The notes under the pieces are model-generated. The model was not told where the DNA came from and ran no database searches. It saw only the letters and a list, made by a program, of their open reading frames with translations. Shown here in pieces: positions 18,485-26,797 of a stretch of DNA of 64,000 bases. The stretch lies in the NCBI GenBank assembly GCA_964609625.1, contig CAZSRS010000014.1, forward strand, positions 33,315-97,314. Reading direction: 5' to 3'. Both the position numbers and the translations under genes were made by a program. Source of the stretch: G963674665 sp964609625 (GTDB lineage Bacteria; Desulfobacterota; Desulfovibrionia; Desulfovibrionales; Desulfovibrionaceae). Each line of letters starts with the position of its first letter. The first letter of the stretch is position 1.

Positions 18485-18517
18485 GCGCTTAATGTAACTG
18501 CAATATATTGATATAAT
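18480..18517 (+). promoter_or_regulatory. Palindrome plus TATAAT box upstream of the lipid operon
   Basis: ATTAAGCGCTTAAT at 18480-18493 is a perfect palindrome covering the expected -35 position. A consensus TATAAT lies at 18512-18517, 17 nt after TTAATG (18489-18494). A second small palindrome, CAATATATTG, lies at 18501-18510. The AT-rich base composition stands out. A transcript from here would have a leader of roughly 275 nt before the ketosynthase at 18802. The weak -35 with an overlapping palindrome fits an activator-dependent promoter, but this is inference. Confidence 0.5.
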
Positions 18518-18594
18518 ACGTCAGGGTTCCCCTACACAGTTGGCTTCGAGCACTTTCCTGGGGTAGTGACGACTATCCACATACTCATCACCGC

Positions 18595-18652
18595 AAGGCC
18601 AGGGGGCATCCAGATAGGGGTCGGCGTTCAATATCACGCCGGCCCTGGCCTT
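18595..18652 (+). other. Long hairpin in the leader of the lipid operon
   Basis: AAGGCCAGGG at 18595-18604 pairs perfectly with CCCTGGCCTT at 18643-18652. Inside it CGGCG and CGCCG form a second short stem around a 10-nt loop. No run of T follows, so it is not a simple terminator. No known riboswitch class was recognised. The remainder of 18485-18801 holds no gene I can support; small reading frames on both strands lack ribosome sites. Confidence 0.45.
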
Positions 18653-18801
18653 ACCACCGGACACCGGGTCATGCGTGTTCCGCGGATGTCTCGTGCCGAA
18701 ACACCACCGAATGTGCCTCGTTTCCCCAGGCGCTGCTTGACGCAAGCGCGCCGGCCGCGTAGTTCCTTGCCCACATTTGCCACCCTCAACAATACACCGC
18801 A

Positions 18802-20019
18802 ATGCACAGAGTAGCCATAACAGGAGCAGGCGTCGTCAGCTGCCTGGGCAACGACACTGCCCAGGTGGCCCAGGCCCTTCGACGGGGGCAGAGCGGCGTT
18901 GTCGTGGATGAGGAACGCTCGGCACTGGGATTTCGCAGTCCGCTCACCGGCATGGTCCGGGATTTCGACACCCAGGCGCTGCTGCCCAAGAAAAGCCGCA
19001 AGACCATGACCGAGTTCGGCCTCTGGTCCTACGCAGCCTGCCTGGAGGCCCTGCGCGAGGCCGGGCTGCGCCCCGAGCACATGCACTCCCCACGCTGCGG
19101 GCTGATTTTCGGGTGCGATTCGAGCTGCCTGGCCGCCGTGGAGCAGACCGAAATCCTCCGCGCCCATAAGGACACGGGGCACATCGGTTCGGGCATGATC
19201 TTCAAGGCCATGAATTCCACCGTGACCATGAACCTCGGAACCCTGTTCGGGGTGCAAGGCGCCTGCTGGACCCTGTCCTCGGCCTGCTCCAGCGGGGGGC
19301 ACGCCATTGGCCAGGCAGCCGATCTCATCGCCCAGGGCAGGCAGGACCGCATACTCTGCGGTGGAGCCCAGGAGATCACCTGGCAGTCCATTTGCAGTTT
19401 TGACGGTCTGGGTGCCTTTTCCACCCGTGTGCACGCCTCCCATGAGGCCAGCAGGCCCTTCGATGCCGCCCGTGACGGGCTCGTGCCCAGCGGCGGCGCG
19501 GCTGCGGTGCTCCTGGAGCGTTGGGATCTGGCCGAGGCCCGTGGCGCGGTGTTGGGGGAGGTCCTCGGGTACTCGTTTTCCGCGGACGGTGGCCACATTT
19601 CCGCTCCCAGCGGCGACGGCATGGCGCGGGCCATGCGTCAGGCCCTGGACCTCGCGGGCCTCGAACCCGAAACCGTGGATTGCATCAATGCCCACGCCAC
19701 ATCGACCCCCGTGGGCGACGCGGTGGAGGCCGCGAACATCAAGGATGTCTTCGCCGGATGCTCCCCGGACGTGCTCTGCCTCAAGGCCCTTACCGGCCAC
19801 GAGTTGTGGATGGCCGGCGCCTCCCAGGTGGTCTACGGCGTGATCATGGCCAGGGAGGGTTTCCTTGCGCCGCACCCGAACTTCCACGCCCCGGACGAGG
19901 CCTGCGCGGGCCTACGTATATCCAGGCACCCCCAGCCACGCTCCCCGAGGGTGATGCTCTGCAACGCTGCGGGCTTCGGGGGCACCAACTCCTGTCTGCT
20001 GTTGCGCTTTGCACCATGA
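18802..20019 (+). CDS. Beta-ketoacyl-ACP synthase (FabB/FabF-like), first copy
   Basis: Condensing enzyme of 405 residues that would extend an ACP-bound acyl chain. The thiolase-fold catalytic triad is present: Cys162 in LSSACSSGG, His in NAHATSTPVGD and a second His in ALTGHELWMAGAS. In ordinary FabF the last motif reads K-x-x-x-GH; here it is LKALTGHELWMAG, so the Lys is retained two residues earlier. No clear ribosome site precedes ATG 18802. Its stop overlaps the next start as ATGA. It heads an operon with a second ketosynthase, so a specialised chain rather than housekeeping fatty acid is likely. Confidence 0.9.
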   Translation: MHRVAITGAGVVSCLGNDTAQVAQALRRGQSGVVVDEERSALGFRSPLTGMVRDFDTQALLPKKSRKTMTEFGLWSYAACLEALREAGLRPEHMHSPRCGLIFGCDSSCLAAVEQTEILRAHKDTGHIGSGMIFKAMNSTVTMNLGTLFGVQGACWTLSSACSSGGHAIGQAADLIAQGRQDRILCGGAQEITWQSICSFDGLGAFSTRVHASHEASRPFDAARDGLVPSGGAAAVLLERWDLAEARGAVLGEVLGYSFSADGGHISAPSGDGMARAMRQALDLAGLEPETVDCINAHATSTPVGDAVEAANIKDVFAGCSPDVLCLKALTGHELWMAGASQVVYGVIMAREGFLAPHPNFHAPDEACAGLRISRHPQPRSPRVMLCNAAGFGGTNSCLLLRFAP

Positions 20020-21500
20020 GTCATGATTTTGCCGTGATCGGCGCGGGCGTTTCGGGCATGGCCACTGCCATCATCCTGGCTCTGGGGGGCAAGCGGGTGA
20101 TCCTGGTGGAACAGGCCCCCCGCCCCGGACCGGTGCTGCGGGGCTTCACCCGCAGTGGGTGCCGGTTGGAAAGCGGCTTTCACTATGCAGGTGGGCTTGG
20201 TCCGGGACAGATTCTCAGCGCCTATTTCCGGCACCTCGGCCTGGAGCCTTGGCTGGAGCTGGACTCCGAGCCGGTGGTGGAGACCCTGCGCGTGGCGGAC
20301 CCACCGGGAGAATGGCGCGTGCCCTGCGACGGCAGCCTGCCCGAACACCTCGGCGGCCTGTTTCCCGAGGAACGGGACGGCATCGCGGCCTTTTTCGACG
20401 CAGTGGGTCATGCGCTGGCCAACACCCCCTTCCTGAACCTGGAGCGGGAGCGAGAGCCGGAGGATCTGCCGTTCCGGCGGCTGTCCCTGGCCCAGGTCCT
20501 GGAGTGTTTCATCGCCAACCCTGTCCTGCGGCGCATCCTTGGCATGCACTATTTTTTTTATGGCGTGATGCCGCACAAGGTCGCTTTCAGCGACCACGTC
20601 CGCTACGCCGGCTCCTTTTACACCTCCTCGCGCAGGATTCGCGGCGGTGGCGCGGCCCTGGTGCAAGCCTTCGAGAACGCCATGCAACGGGGCGGCGTGG
20701 ATCTGGCCATGGGCTCCGGCGCCACAAGCCTCGAACTCTCTCCGGCCGGCGCCATCCGGGGCGTGCGACTGAAAAACGGCGTGCTTCTCCCCTGCGCGCG
20801 GTGCGTCGTGGCCACGCATCCCAGGTCGGCCTTGGCCCTGGCTCCGAAAAAGGCCTTCAGACCGGCCTATGCGGAGTACATTGCCTCGCTGCCCGAGACG
20901 CCCTCGGCCTACATGCTTTTTGGCCTGTCAACTGGGCGTTTGCCCCTGCTGGAGAGCGGCGGATTGCACCTGGCACACAGTGCGGACCACCCCACCCAGG
21001 ACTATTGGCGTGTCCCGCTGGAAGAGCGGCCGATGTTCGTGGCCCAAGCCGGCGAACCAGGCCCCGACGCTCCGGACAACGCCCAGGTTTTCGGTGCCAT
21101 CCTCCCTGCGGGGCATGAAGAGACCGAGGCATGGGCCGCGAGCGCCCCCTGCCGCCGCCCCGGAGAATACCTGGAGCACAAGGAACGGATCGCCGGGGCC
21201 ATGGTTGAACGTCTTGAGGAACACTGCCCGGAGCTGCGCGACGGCTGGACACCGCTGGAGACGGCCACACCCTTGACCTTCAGGCACTATGGAGGCAGCC
21301 CCTGGGGTAGTCTATTCGGAGTGCAGCACCAACTTGGCGCCTTGCCGATCATGCCTCAAACCAGGCTTGAGAATCTCTTCCTCACTGGGCAGGGCATCAC
21401 GGGGCCGGGCGTGCTGGGCGCGGTGATCGCCGCCTACGCCACCTGCGGCAGGATATTCGGCAGGGGGAAGCTGTTGGCGGAGGTGCGGGGATGCGCCTGA
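20016..21500 (+). CDS. FAD-dependent oxidoreductase of the phytoene desaturase/isomerase (CrtI/CrtISO) type
   Basis: Flavoprotein of 494 residues. The N-terminus has the dinucleotide-binding fold FAVIGAGVSGMATAIILALGG followed by an acidic residue (VILVEQ). Near the C-terminus NLFLTGQGITGPGVLGAVIAA matches the CrtI/NAD(P)-binding Rossmann-like family ending. Family members desaturate or isomerise polyenes. In this operon the substrate is probably an acyl chain made by the neighbouring ketosynthases (inference). ATG 20016 overlaps the previous stop by 4 nt; the end overlaps the second ketosynthase by 10 nt. Confidence 0.88.
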   Translation: MSHDFAVIGAGVSGMATAIILALGGKRVILVEQAPRPGPVLRGFTRSGCRLESGFHYAGGLGPGQILSAYFRHLGLEPWLELDSEPVVETLRVADPPGEWRVPCDGSLPEHLGGLFPEERDGIAAFFDAVGHALANTPFLNLEREREPEDLPFRRLSLAQVLECFIANPVLRRILGMHYFFYGVMPHKVAFSDHVRYAGSFYTSSRRIRGGGAALVQAFENAMQRGGVDLAMGSGATSLELSPAGAIRGVRLKNGVLLPCARCVVATHPRSALALAPKKAFRPAYAEYIASLPETPSAYMLFGLSTGRLPLLESGGLHLAHSADHPTQDYWRVPLEERPMFVAQAGEPGPDAPDNAQVFGAILPAGHEETEAWAASAPCRRPGEYLEHKERIAGAMVERLEEHCPELRDGWTPLETATPLTFRHYGGSPWGSLFGVQHQLGALPIMPQTRLENLFLTGQGITGPGVLGAVIAAYATCGRIFGRGKLLAEVRGCA

Positions 21501-22735
21501 GACGGGTGGTGGTCACGGGCCTGGGCGCGGTGTCACCGTGCGGTTATGGCGTGGAGCCGCTCTTCCAAGCCCTCATGGGCGGGGAGAGTGCCGTGCGGCG
21601 TGTGCCAGAGTTCGACCGCGTCAAGGGGCTGCGCTGCAAGATCGGGGGCGTGGCACCGGATCCCGATACCATGTTCATACCGCGCAAGCACAGACGCTCC
21701 ATGTCGCGGATGTCCCAGTTCGCCGTGCTGGCCTGCCGGGAGGCCCTGGCGCAGGGGGGGGTGGACGAGACCTTGTGCGGATCGGGCCGGCTCGGTCTGG
21801 CCATCGGCTCCTCCGTGGGCAGTCCAGAGACGTTCCAGGATTTTTTCGGCGGCTATCTGCGCGATTGGTCCATTGAATCGGTCAAGTCCCAACTGTTCTT
21901 CAGGGTCATGGGGCACAGCTGCGCGGTGAACGCGGCCCAGGCCTTGGGGATATCGGGCAGGGTCCTGGCACCGTCAGCCGCATGCGCCAGTTCGGGCCAA
22001 GCCCTGGGCCTCGGATTCGAGGCCATCGCCCTGGGCCGGCAGGATCTCATGCTCTGTGGCGGCGCCGACGAACTCCATCCCCTGACCACGGGCACCTTCG
22101 ATATCATCAACGCCGCGTCCACCGGCTACAACGACAGGCCCCAGGCCTCACCGCGCCCCTTTGACCTGGAGCGGGACGGCACGGTGTGCAGTGAGGGCAG
22201 CGGTGTGCTGCTGCTGGAGGCCCTGGACTCGGCCCTGCGGCGCGGTGCCCGGCCCCTGGCCGAGATTCTGGGTTTTGCCATGCTCACGGACCCGGCCAAC
22301 ATCTCCAGCCCCGGCTCGGAGAGTCTCGAGGCCTGCATGCGTCAGGCCCTGGAGCATGCGGGGGTCTCTCCGCGGCACGTGGAGTACGTCAATGCCCACG
22401 CCACAGGCACTCTGCTGGGAGATCAGGCCGAAGGGCGGGCCATCGAGCGGATCTTCGGCGACCGTCCCCTGGTGAGCAGTTGCAAGGGGCATCTGGGGCA
22501 CTGTCTGGCGGCCAGCGGCGCGCTGGAGTGCGCGGCAGTGGTGCGGATGCTGCTTGTCCGACGGCTGGCTCCGACCCTGAACCTGGAATATATTGACCTG
22601 CGATGCGGAAAGATTCATCATATTACGAAACCGACGCAAACCCCCGTGTCGGTGGTAATCAAGAACAGCTTCGCCCTTGGAGGGGCGAACACAGCAGTGG
22701 TCATTGCCTCGATTGACCATGCGGACAGGGCATAA
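21491..22735 (+). CDS. Beta-ketoacyl-ACP synthase (FabF-like), second copy
   Basis: Second condensing enzyme of the operon, 414 residues. The catalytic residues are intact: Cys165 in PSAACASSG, His in NAHATGTLLGD and Lys-His in SCKGHLGHCLAASG. The two ketosynthases of the operon are clearly diverged from each other, so this is not a recent duplication. In type II polyketide and aryl polyene systems paired ketosynthases can act as a heterodimer; here both retain the active Cys, so each could be catalytic. The stop TAATG overlaps the ACP start. Confidence 0.91.
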   Translation: MRLRRVVVTGLGAVSPCGYGVEPLFQALMGGESAVRRVPEFDRVKGLRCKIGGVAPDPDTMFIPRKHRRSMSRMSQFAVLACREALAQGGVDETLCGSGRLGLAIGSSVGSPETFQDFFGGYLRDWSIESVKSQLFFRVMGHSCAVNAAQALGISGRVLAPSAACASSGQALGLGFEAIALGRQDLMLCGGADELHPLTTGTFDIINAASTGYNDRPQASPRPFDLERDGTVCSEGSGVLLLEALDSALRRGARPLAEILGFAMLTDPANISSPGSESLEACMRQALEHAGVSPRHVEYVNAHATGTLLGDQAEGRAIERIFGDRPLVSSCKGHLGHCLAASGALECAAVVRMLLVRRLAPTLNLEYIDLRCGKIHHITKPTQTPVSVVIKNSFALGGANTAVVIASIDHADRA

Positions 22736-22998
22736 TGGATCGAGAAACCATCATACGCAACGTAAACAACGCCATGACCGAGGAGTTCGAACTGGACCCC
22801 GCGGCCATGAAGCCCGAGGCACACCTGTACGACGACCTGGGGTTGGACAGCCTGGACGCGGTGGACATGGTCATTGTCCTGGAGAACACCTTCGGCATGC
22901 GCATTCGCGACGACCAGGGCATCCGCGACATCCGCACCCTCGGCGACATCTACGGCTTCATCGAGCGCAAGGGTCTCGAAGCGCGCGAGCAGCCCTGA
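22735..22998 (+). CDS. Acyl carrier protein
   Basis: Small acidic carrier of 87 residues. The phosphopantetheine site is Ser39 in DDLGLDSLDAVDMV, with the usual helix-II motif VILENTF following. It starts at ATG 22735 within the TAATG overlap with the upstream ketosynthase. Placement directly beside two ketosynthases and an acyltransferase suggests it carries the dedicated chain of this pathway rather than general fatty acids. Confidence 0.93.
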   Translation: MDRETIIRNVNNAMTEEFELDPAAMKPEAHLYDDLGLDSLDAVDMVIVLENTFGMRIRDDQGIRDIRTLGDIYGFIERKGLEAREQP

Positions 22999-23014
22999 GC
23001 TTCCCCTCAACAGA

Positions 23015-23803
23015 GTGCGGCACGTCATCATCCACACCCTCACGACGCTCTACGGTCTCGCGTCCCTGCTCCTGGTCTCGTTGCTGTTTCTACTGTACGG
23101 CCCAGCGCTATTCATCCACGGTCGCCTGGTGCGCGAACTCTCCATGCCCAGGCTCGCACGGCGGTTGATCTGCCGTTACGGCCGAGCTTGGCTGTTCTGC
23201 GTCAGGCCCGTGGTGTCCCAGGAAATACGCATGCCCGATGCCGACAGCATGCCTCTGCCTTGCATCGTGGTATGCAACCATCTGTCCGCGCTGGACATCT
23301 TCTTCATGAGTCTGCTTCCGGTGGACAACATCGTCGTGGCGGTGCGCTCCTGGCCGTTCAAATTGTTTTGGTACGCCCCCTTCATGCGTCTGGCAGGGTA
23401 TCTTGACATCGAATCCCAAGACTCCGAAGATATTCGGGCACGGATCACGGCCTGCATGGAAGAAAGAGGAGTGGTGGTTTTTTTTCCCGAAGGGCACCGC
23501 AGCCGGGACGGGCGGTTGCAGCGCTTCCACTCCGGTGCGTTCAAGGCGGCGGTGGAACTTGGCGTACCGGTGCTGCCGTTGTGCCTCTGCGGCAGCGATG
23601 TGCTGCTTCCTCGTGGCGTTCTGCTCATGCGCCCCGCGGTGGTCCGGCTCCAGGCCCTGCCGCCCCTTCATCCTCGGGACTTCCACGGGGAATTGGCCCA
23701 CGTGGAAATGCGCAAACGCGCCAAGGCCGACATCGCCGGTGCCCTGGAGCGGTTGCACACAGCTGATACCAAGGATGCAATCAAAATACCTCCCGTGTTT
23801 TGA
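23015..23803 (+). CDS. PlsC-type lysophospholipid/1-acylglycerol-3-phosphate acyltransferase
   Basis: Membrane-associated acyltransferase of about 262 residues that could move the finished chain to a lipid acceptor. An N-terminal hydrophobic helix (about 5-32) precedes the acyltransferase motifs NHLSALD (HX4D) and FPEGHRSRDG. GTG 23015 is the best start though the ribosome site is poor; it lies 17 nt after the ACP stop. The last 12 codons (from about 23765) lie inside a palindromic repeat element, so the C-terminal tail DTKDAIKIPPVF is probably derived from that insertion. Confidence 0.87.
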   Translation: MRHVIIHTLTTLYGLASLLLVSLLFLLYGPALFIHGRLVRELSMPRLARRLICRYGRAWLFCVRPVVSQEIRMPDADSMPLPCIVVCNHLSALDIFFMSLLPVDNIVVAVRSWPFKLFWYAPFMRLAGYLDIESQDSEDIRARITACMEERGVVVFFPEGHRSRDGRLQRFHSGAFKAAVELGVPVLPLCLCGSDVLLPRGVLLMRPAVVRLQALPPLHPRDFHGELAHVEMRKRAKADIAGALERLHTADTKDAIKIPPVF

Positions 23804-23916
23804 TTGCTTCGGCCTGGCGAAAACGTGGTTTCACCAGGCCTTACGCGAGGTTCGCTCGCGGCGTGGCGTCCTGCCACGCGATACCAAGTTGCGCTCTTCG
23901 ATTGCAACTTGGTATG
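23764..23916 (+). repeat. Composite element of five consecutive perfect hairpins, MITE/REP-like
   Basis: Five stem-loops follow one another with almost no spacing. They are 23777-23807 (GCAATCAAAA with TTTTGATTGC, 11-nt loop) and 23811-23840 (GGCCTGG with CCAGGCC plus an inner GAAA/TTTC). Next come 23844-23860 (CGCGAG/CTCGCG, 5-nt loop), 23861-23879 (GCGTGGC/GCCACGC, 5-nt loop) and 23881-23915 (ATACCAAGTTGC/GCAACTTGGTAT, 11-nt loop). The whole is bounded by ATACCAAG (23765-23772) and its inverse CTTGGTAT (23908-23915). It covers the end of the acyltransferase and the gap before the ligase, the only wide gap in an otherwise overlapping operon. A mobile palindromic element is inferred. Confidence 0.75.
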
Positions 23917-23940
23917 CAACCCCACGCGGGCTACAGAGAG

Positions 23941-25257
23941 ATGCAGGATATCACGTCCATGACTCCACAGGCAGTGGCAGCGCTGCAAGATCGATTGCTG
24001 CGTGAACACTTGGCCTATGTCGCGGAGCGCTCCGCCTATTACCGCAGGCGTTTCCAGGAGACCGGTTTTCGGCCCGATGACGTGCGTGGCGTGGCGGATC
24101 TGCACCAGCTGCCCACCACCACCAAGCAGGAACTGGACGCCCACAACGCGGAATTCCTGTGCACCCCGCACCGAGAGGTGGTGGATGTCTGTCTGACCTC
24201 GGGCACCACGGCGCGCCCCGTGGCCCTGTTGCAGACCAGGGCCGACTTGGCCCGGCTGGAACGCAACGAGGAGCAGGGTTTTCTCCTGGCAGGTGTCACC
24301 GCCACGGATCGGGTCATGGTCTGCGCGGCCATGGACCGCTGCTTCATGGCCGGATTGGCCTATTTCCTGGGGTTGGTGCGCATCGGCGCCACCGTGATCC
24401 GCGCCGGCTCCAGCAGCCTGCCCGTGGCCTTGGAACTGGTGCGCACGCAACGCCCCACCGTGCTTGTGGGCGTGCCCACGCTGCTCAAGACCATTGCAGA
24501 GCGCCTGTTGCTCGAGGGTGACGCGCCCCGGGACATGGGCGTCTCCGCCCTGGTCTGCATCGGTGAACCCGTGCGCACGCCGGACTTCGACCTTTCCCCG
24601 CTGGGGTGCCGGCTCCACGAACTTTGGGGGGCCAGGATCCACGGTACCTACGCCGGCACGGAAATGGCCACGGCCTTTACCGAGTGTTCCGCCGGCAGGG
24701 GCGGGCACCTGCCTCCCGAACTCGCGGTGGTGGAAGTGCTCGACGATGCGGGAGTACCGGTCCCTCACGGCGAGCCCGGCGAGGTGGTGGTCACGCCCCT
24801 GGGCGTCACGGGCATGCCCCTGCTGCGGTTCCGCACGGGCGACGTGGCCGTGCTGCACCTCGGGCCCTGTCCCTGCGGCCGGAGCACGCCCCGGCTCGGC
24901 CCCATCCTGGGGCGCAAGAACCAGGTGCTCAAGTACCGTGGCACAACGGTCTTTCCCAACGCCATATTCACGGTTTTGCAGGAGTTGGAGGGCATTCGTG
25001 GCTTCTACCTGGAAGTGCGTGACGAATATGAGCTCTCCGACCACATCCGTGTGGTGGTGGGGGTGGACGAACTGCACGCGCCCCCCATGTCCGGGGTCGA
25101 GGTGGCGGAACGCATCGCGGCGCGGGTCCGGGTCAAGCCAGAGGTGGTCCTGGCTCCGGCCGATGACGTCACCCGGAAGGTTCAGCAACCTGACAAGCGC
25201 AAGCCAGTGACATTTTTCGATTTTCGTGGCCAAGCACAAGGCGGGGGGCAAGGGTGA
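23941..25257 (+). CDS. PaaK-like AMP-forming acyl/aryl ligase
   Basis: Adenylate-forming enzyme of 438 residues that would activate a carboxylic acid with ATP and pass it to CoA or ACP. The core motifs are LTSGTTARPV (P-loop-like), HGTYAGTEMATAF, FRTGDVAVL and GRKNQVLKYRGTTVFPNAI, all typical of phenylacetate-CoA ligase relatives. A cysteine pair CPCGR lies before the hinge, as in PaaK proteins. The start is uncertain: ATG 23941, 23959 or 23914 (inside the last hairpin) are in frame. The stop overlaps the radical SAM gene as GTGA. It may supply the starter unit (inference). Confidence 0.86.
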   Translation: MQDITSMTPQAVAALQDRLLREHLAYVAERSAYYRRRFQETGFRPDDVRGVADLHQLPTTTKQELDAHNAEFLCTPHREVVDVCLTSGTTARPVALLQTRADLARLERNEEQGFLLAGVTATDRVMVCAAMDRCFMAGLAYFLGLVRIGATVIRAGSSSLPVALELVRTQRPTVLVGVPTLLKTIAERLLLEGDAPRDMGVSALVCIGEPVRTPDFDLSPLGCRLHELWGARIHGTYAGTEMATAFTECSAGRGGHLPPELAVVEVLDDAGVPVPHGEPGEVVVTPLGVTGMPLLRFRTGDVAVLHLGPCPCGRSTPRLGPILGRKNQVLKYRGTTVFPNAIFTVLQELEGIRGFYLEVRDEYELSDHIRVVVGVDELHAPPMSGVEVAERIAARVRVKPEVVLAPADDVTRKVQQPDKRKPVTFFDFRGQAQGGGQG

Positions 25258-26324
25258 CCACTTCCTTCAGACCCGTCTGGGGCAGCCATTTCAGTCCGGA
25301 AGACATCGCGGCCTGCAAGAGCAGGGACGGTCTGCTCTCCATGGAGTTGGAGTGCAGCCGCGTCTGCAATCTTCGCTGTATCTACTGCTATTCCAGCGCC
25401 GGCGCTCCCCTGGAGAACGAGCTGGGTTGGGAGGAGATCCAGTCGGTGTTGGATCAGGCCCAGGCCCTGGGTGCAAAACGGATCATCGTACTCGGCGGGG
25501 GTGAGCCACTGGCCTGGGGGCGCATCCGCGAACTGTTGCGCTCCATCCACGAACGCGGCTTGGCCATCGACATCTTTACCAATGCCACCCTGATAACGGC
25601 GGACTTGGCCCGGGAGCTGTTCCGGCTTGGTGTCAATCCAGTGATCAAGATGAACAGCCTGGACTCGAGGGTGCAGGACGCCCTGGCCGGACACCAGGGT
25701 ACGTTCGAGGCCATCCACAGGGGTCTGGGGCATCTCCTGGAGGCGGGATATCCAACACCGAACATGCCCCTGGGCGTGCAGACCGTGGTCTGTCGGCAGA
25801 ACTTGGCCGAACTGCCCGCGCTCTGGACCTGGATCAGGGAGCGCTCCCTGACGCCCTATTTCGAGATGCTCACCGTGCAGGGCAGGGCCAGGGAGCACCT
25901 GGAGTTGCAGGTCAGCCCAGCCGAACTGCGCGGCCTGTTCGAGGAACTTGCGCGCATCGATGCCGAGCGGTATGGTCTGCATTGGCAGCCGCGCCCCCCC
26001 ATCGCGGGGCTTAGCTGCCGGCGCCACGAGTACACCTGCACGGTGACGGTGCATGGTGACGTCCTGCCTTGCCCCGGCGTCAACATTCCGGTGGGCAACG
26101 TCCGGCAGGCGCCTCTGGCCGAGGTGTTGCGGCAGAGTCAGGTGATCCGCGACCTGCGCGACATCCGCCGGACCATCAAGGGTGCCTGCAAGACTTGCGA
26201 ACTGGCACATGAATGCTATGGTTGCCGTGGTATGGCCTACCAGGCCACGGGCGACTATCTGGCGCCGGATCCCCTGTGCTGGCGCCCCAACGGCAATGCA
26301 TCCGGAAGGAGTGGTGGACAATGA
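25254..26324 (+). CDS. Radical SAM protein with SPASM-like C-terminal cluster region
   Basis: Radical SAM enzyme of 356 residues. The 4Fe-4S motif CNLRCIYC uses Cys38, Cys42 and Cys45, and GGGEPL is the SAM-binding GGE motif. The C-terminal third has a run of cysteines (CRRHEYTC, LPCPG, CKTCELAHECYGCRG, CW) typical of SPASM/twitch domains that hold auxiliary clusters. SPASM enzymes usually modify peptides or sugars; no precursor peptide gene is visible nearby. Its lipid-operon setting suggests chemistry on an acyl chain, as proposed for ladderane clusters (inference). GTG 25254 overlaps the ligase stop. Confidence 0.9.
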   Translation: MTTSFRPVWGSHFSPEDIAACKSRDGLLSMELECSRVCNLRCIYCYSSAGAPLENELGWEEIQSVLDQAQALGAKRIIVLGGGEPLAWGRIRELLRSIHERGLAIDIFTNATLITADLARELFRLGVNPVIKMNSLDSRVQDALAGHQGTFEAIHRGLGHLLEAGYPTPNMPLGVQTVVCRQNLAELPALWTWIRERSLTPYFEMLTVQGRAREHLELQVSPAELRGLFEELARIDAERYGLHWQPRPPIAGLSCRRHEYTCTVTVHGDVLPCPGVNIPVGNVRQAPLAEVLRQSQVIRDLRDIRRTIKGACKTCELAHECYGCRGMAYQATGDYLAPDPLCWRPNGNASGRSGGQ

Positions 26325-26797
26325 ACTGCGTACAGAACGCACACGAGCTTCAGCTGCCTCTGGAAGCCGCGGACTTGTGGGAGTATCTGCCCCAGCGCCC
26401 CCCTTTGTTGCTGCTTTCCAGGCTCTTGAAAGTGGACGTTGATGCCGTCAAGGGAGCTGCCGAGGCCGAATTCGCACCGGGCAGCCCCGTGCTTGACTCC
26501 AGGGGGCTGGTGGCGCCCGAGGCCCTGCTGGAATGTATGGCCCAGGCCTTTGCCGCGGTGGAGGGCTACTGTCGTGCCGTTGAGCACGCCGCCCCTCCCG
26601 CTGCTCCGGGCATGCTCGCCGCGGTGCGCAAGGCGGTCTTTTCCGGCCGGGCCCAGGCCGGTACGCCCTTGTTGATCCTGGTGGAAGCCACGGGGCGCTT
26701 CGAGGCCTTTACCGTGATTCAGGGGGAGGTGCTGCAACAGGGCGAACTCCTGGCTTCGGCCGAACTCAAGCTGTACCAACCCGAGGGGAACGCGTGA
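26321..26797 (+). CDS. FabZ/FabA-like hotdog dehydratase
   Basis: Hotdog-fold protein of 158 residues, probably the 3-hydroxyacyl-ACP dehydratase of the operon. The opening EYLPQRPPLLLLSRLLKVD matches the start of FabZ-like and ApeI/ApeP-like proteins (LP-H-R-PF-L-D). However, the catalytic His of the LPHR motif is replaced (LPQR), and no FPGHF segment is visible; EFAPGSPVLDSRG stands in its place. The residues expected for FabZ catalysis are thus uncertain. AAGGAG lies 10 nt before ATG 26321, which overlaps the previous stop by 4 nt. Confidence 0.78.
   Translation: MNCVQNAHELQLPLEAADLWEYLPQRPPLLLLSRLLKVDVDAVKGAAEAEFAPGSPVLDSRGLVAPEALLECMAQAFAAVEGYCRAVEHAAPPAAPGMLAAVRKAVFSGRAQAGTPLLILVEATGRFEAFTVIQGEVLQQGELLASAELKLYQPEGNA

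Noticed and set aside
18521..18802. Minus-strand 93-codon frame in the leader of the lipid operon
   Set aside because: No ribosome site or domain, and it crosses the structured hairpin and promoter region.
23777..23807. First hairpin of the array as a rho-independent terminator
   Set aside because: The T run lies in the stem (TTTTGATTGC) and is followed by GC-rich hairpins rather than a U tract; it is better seen as part of the composite element.
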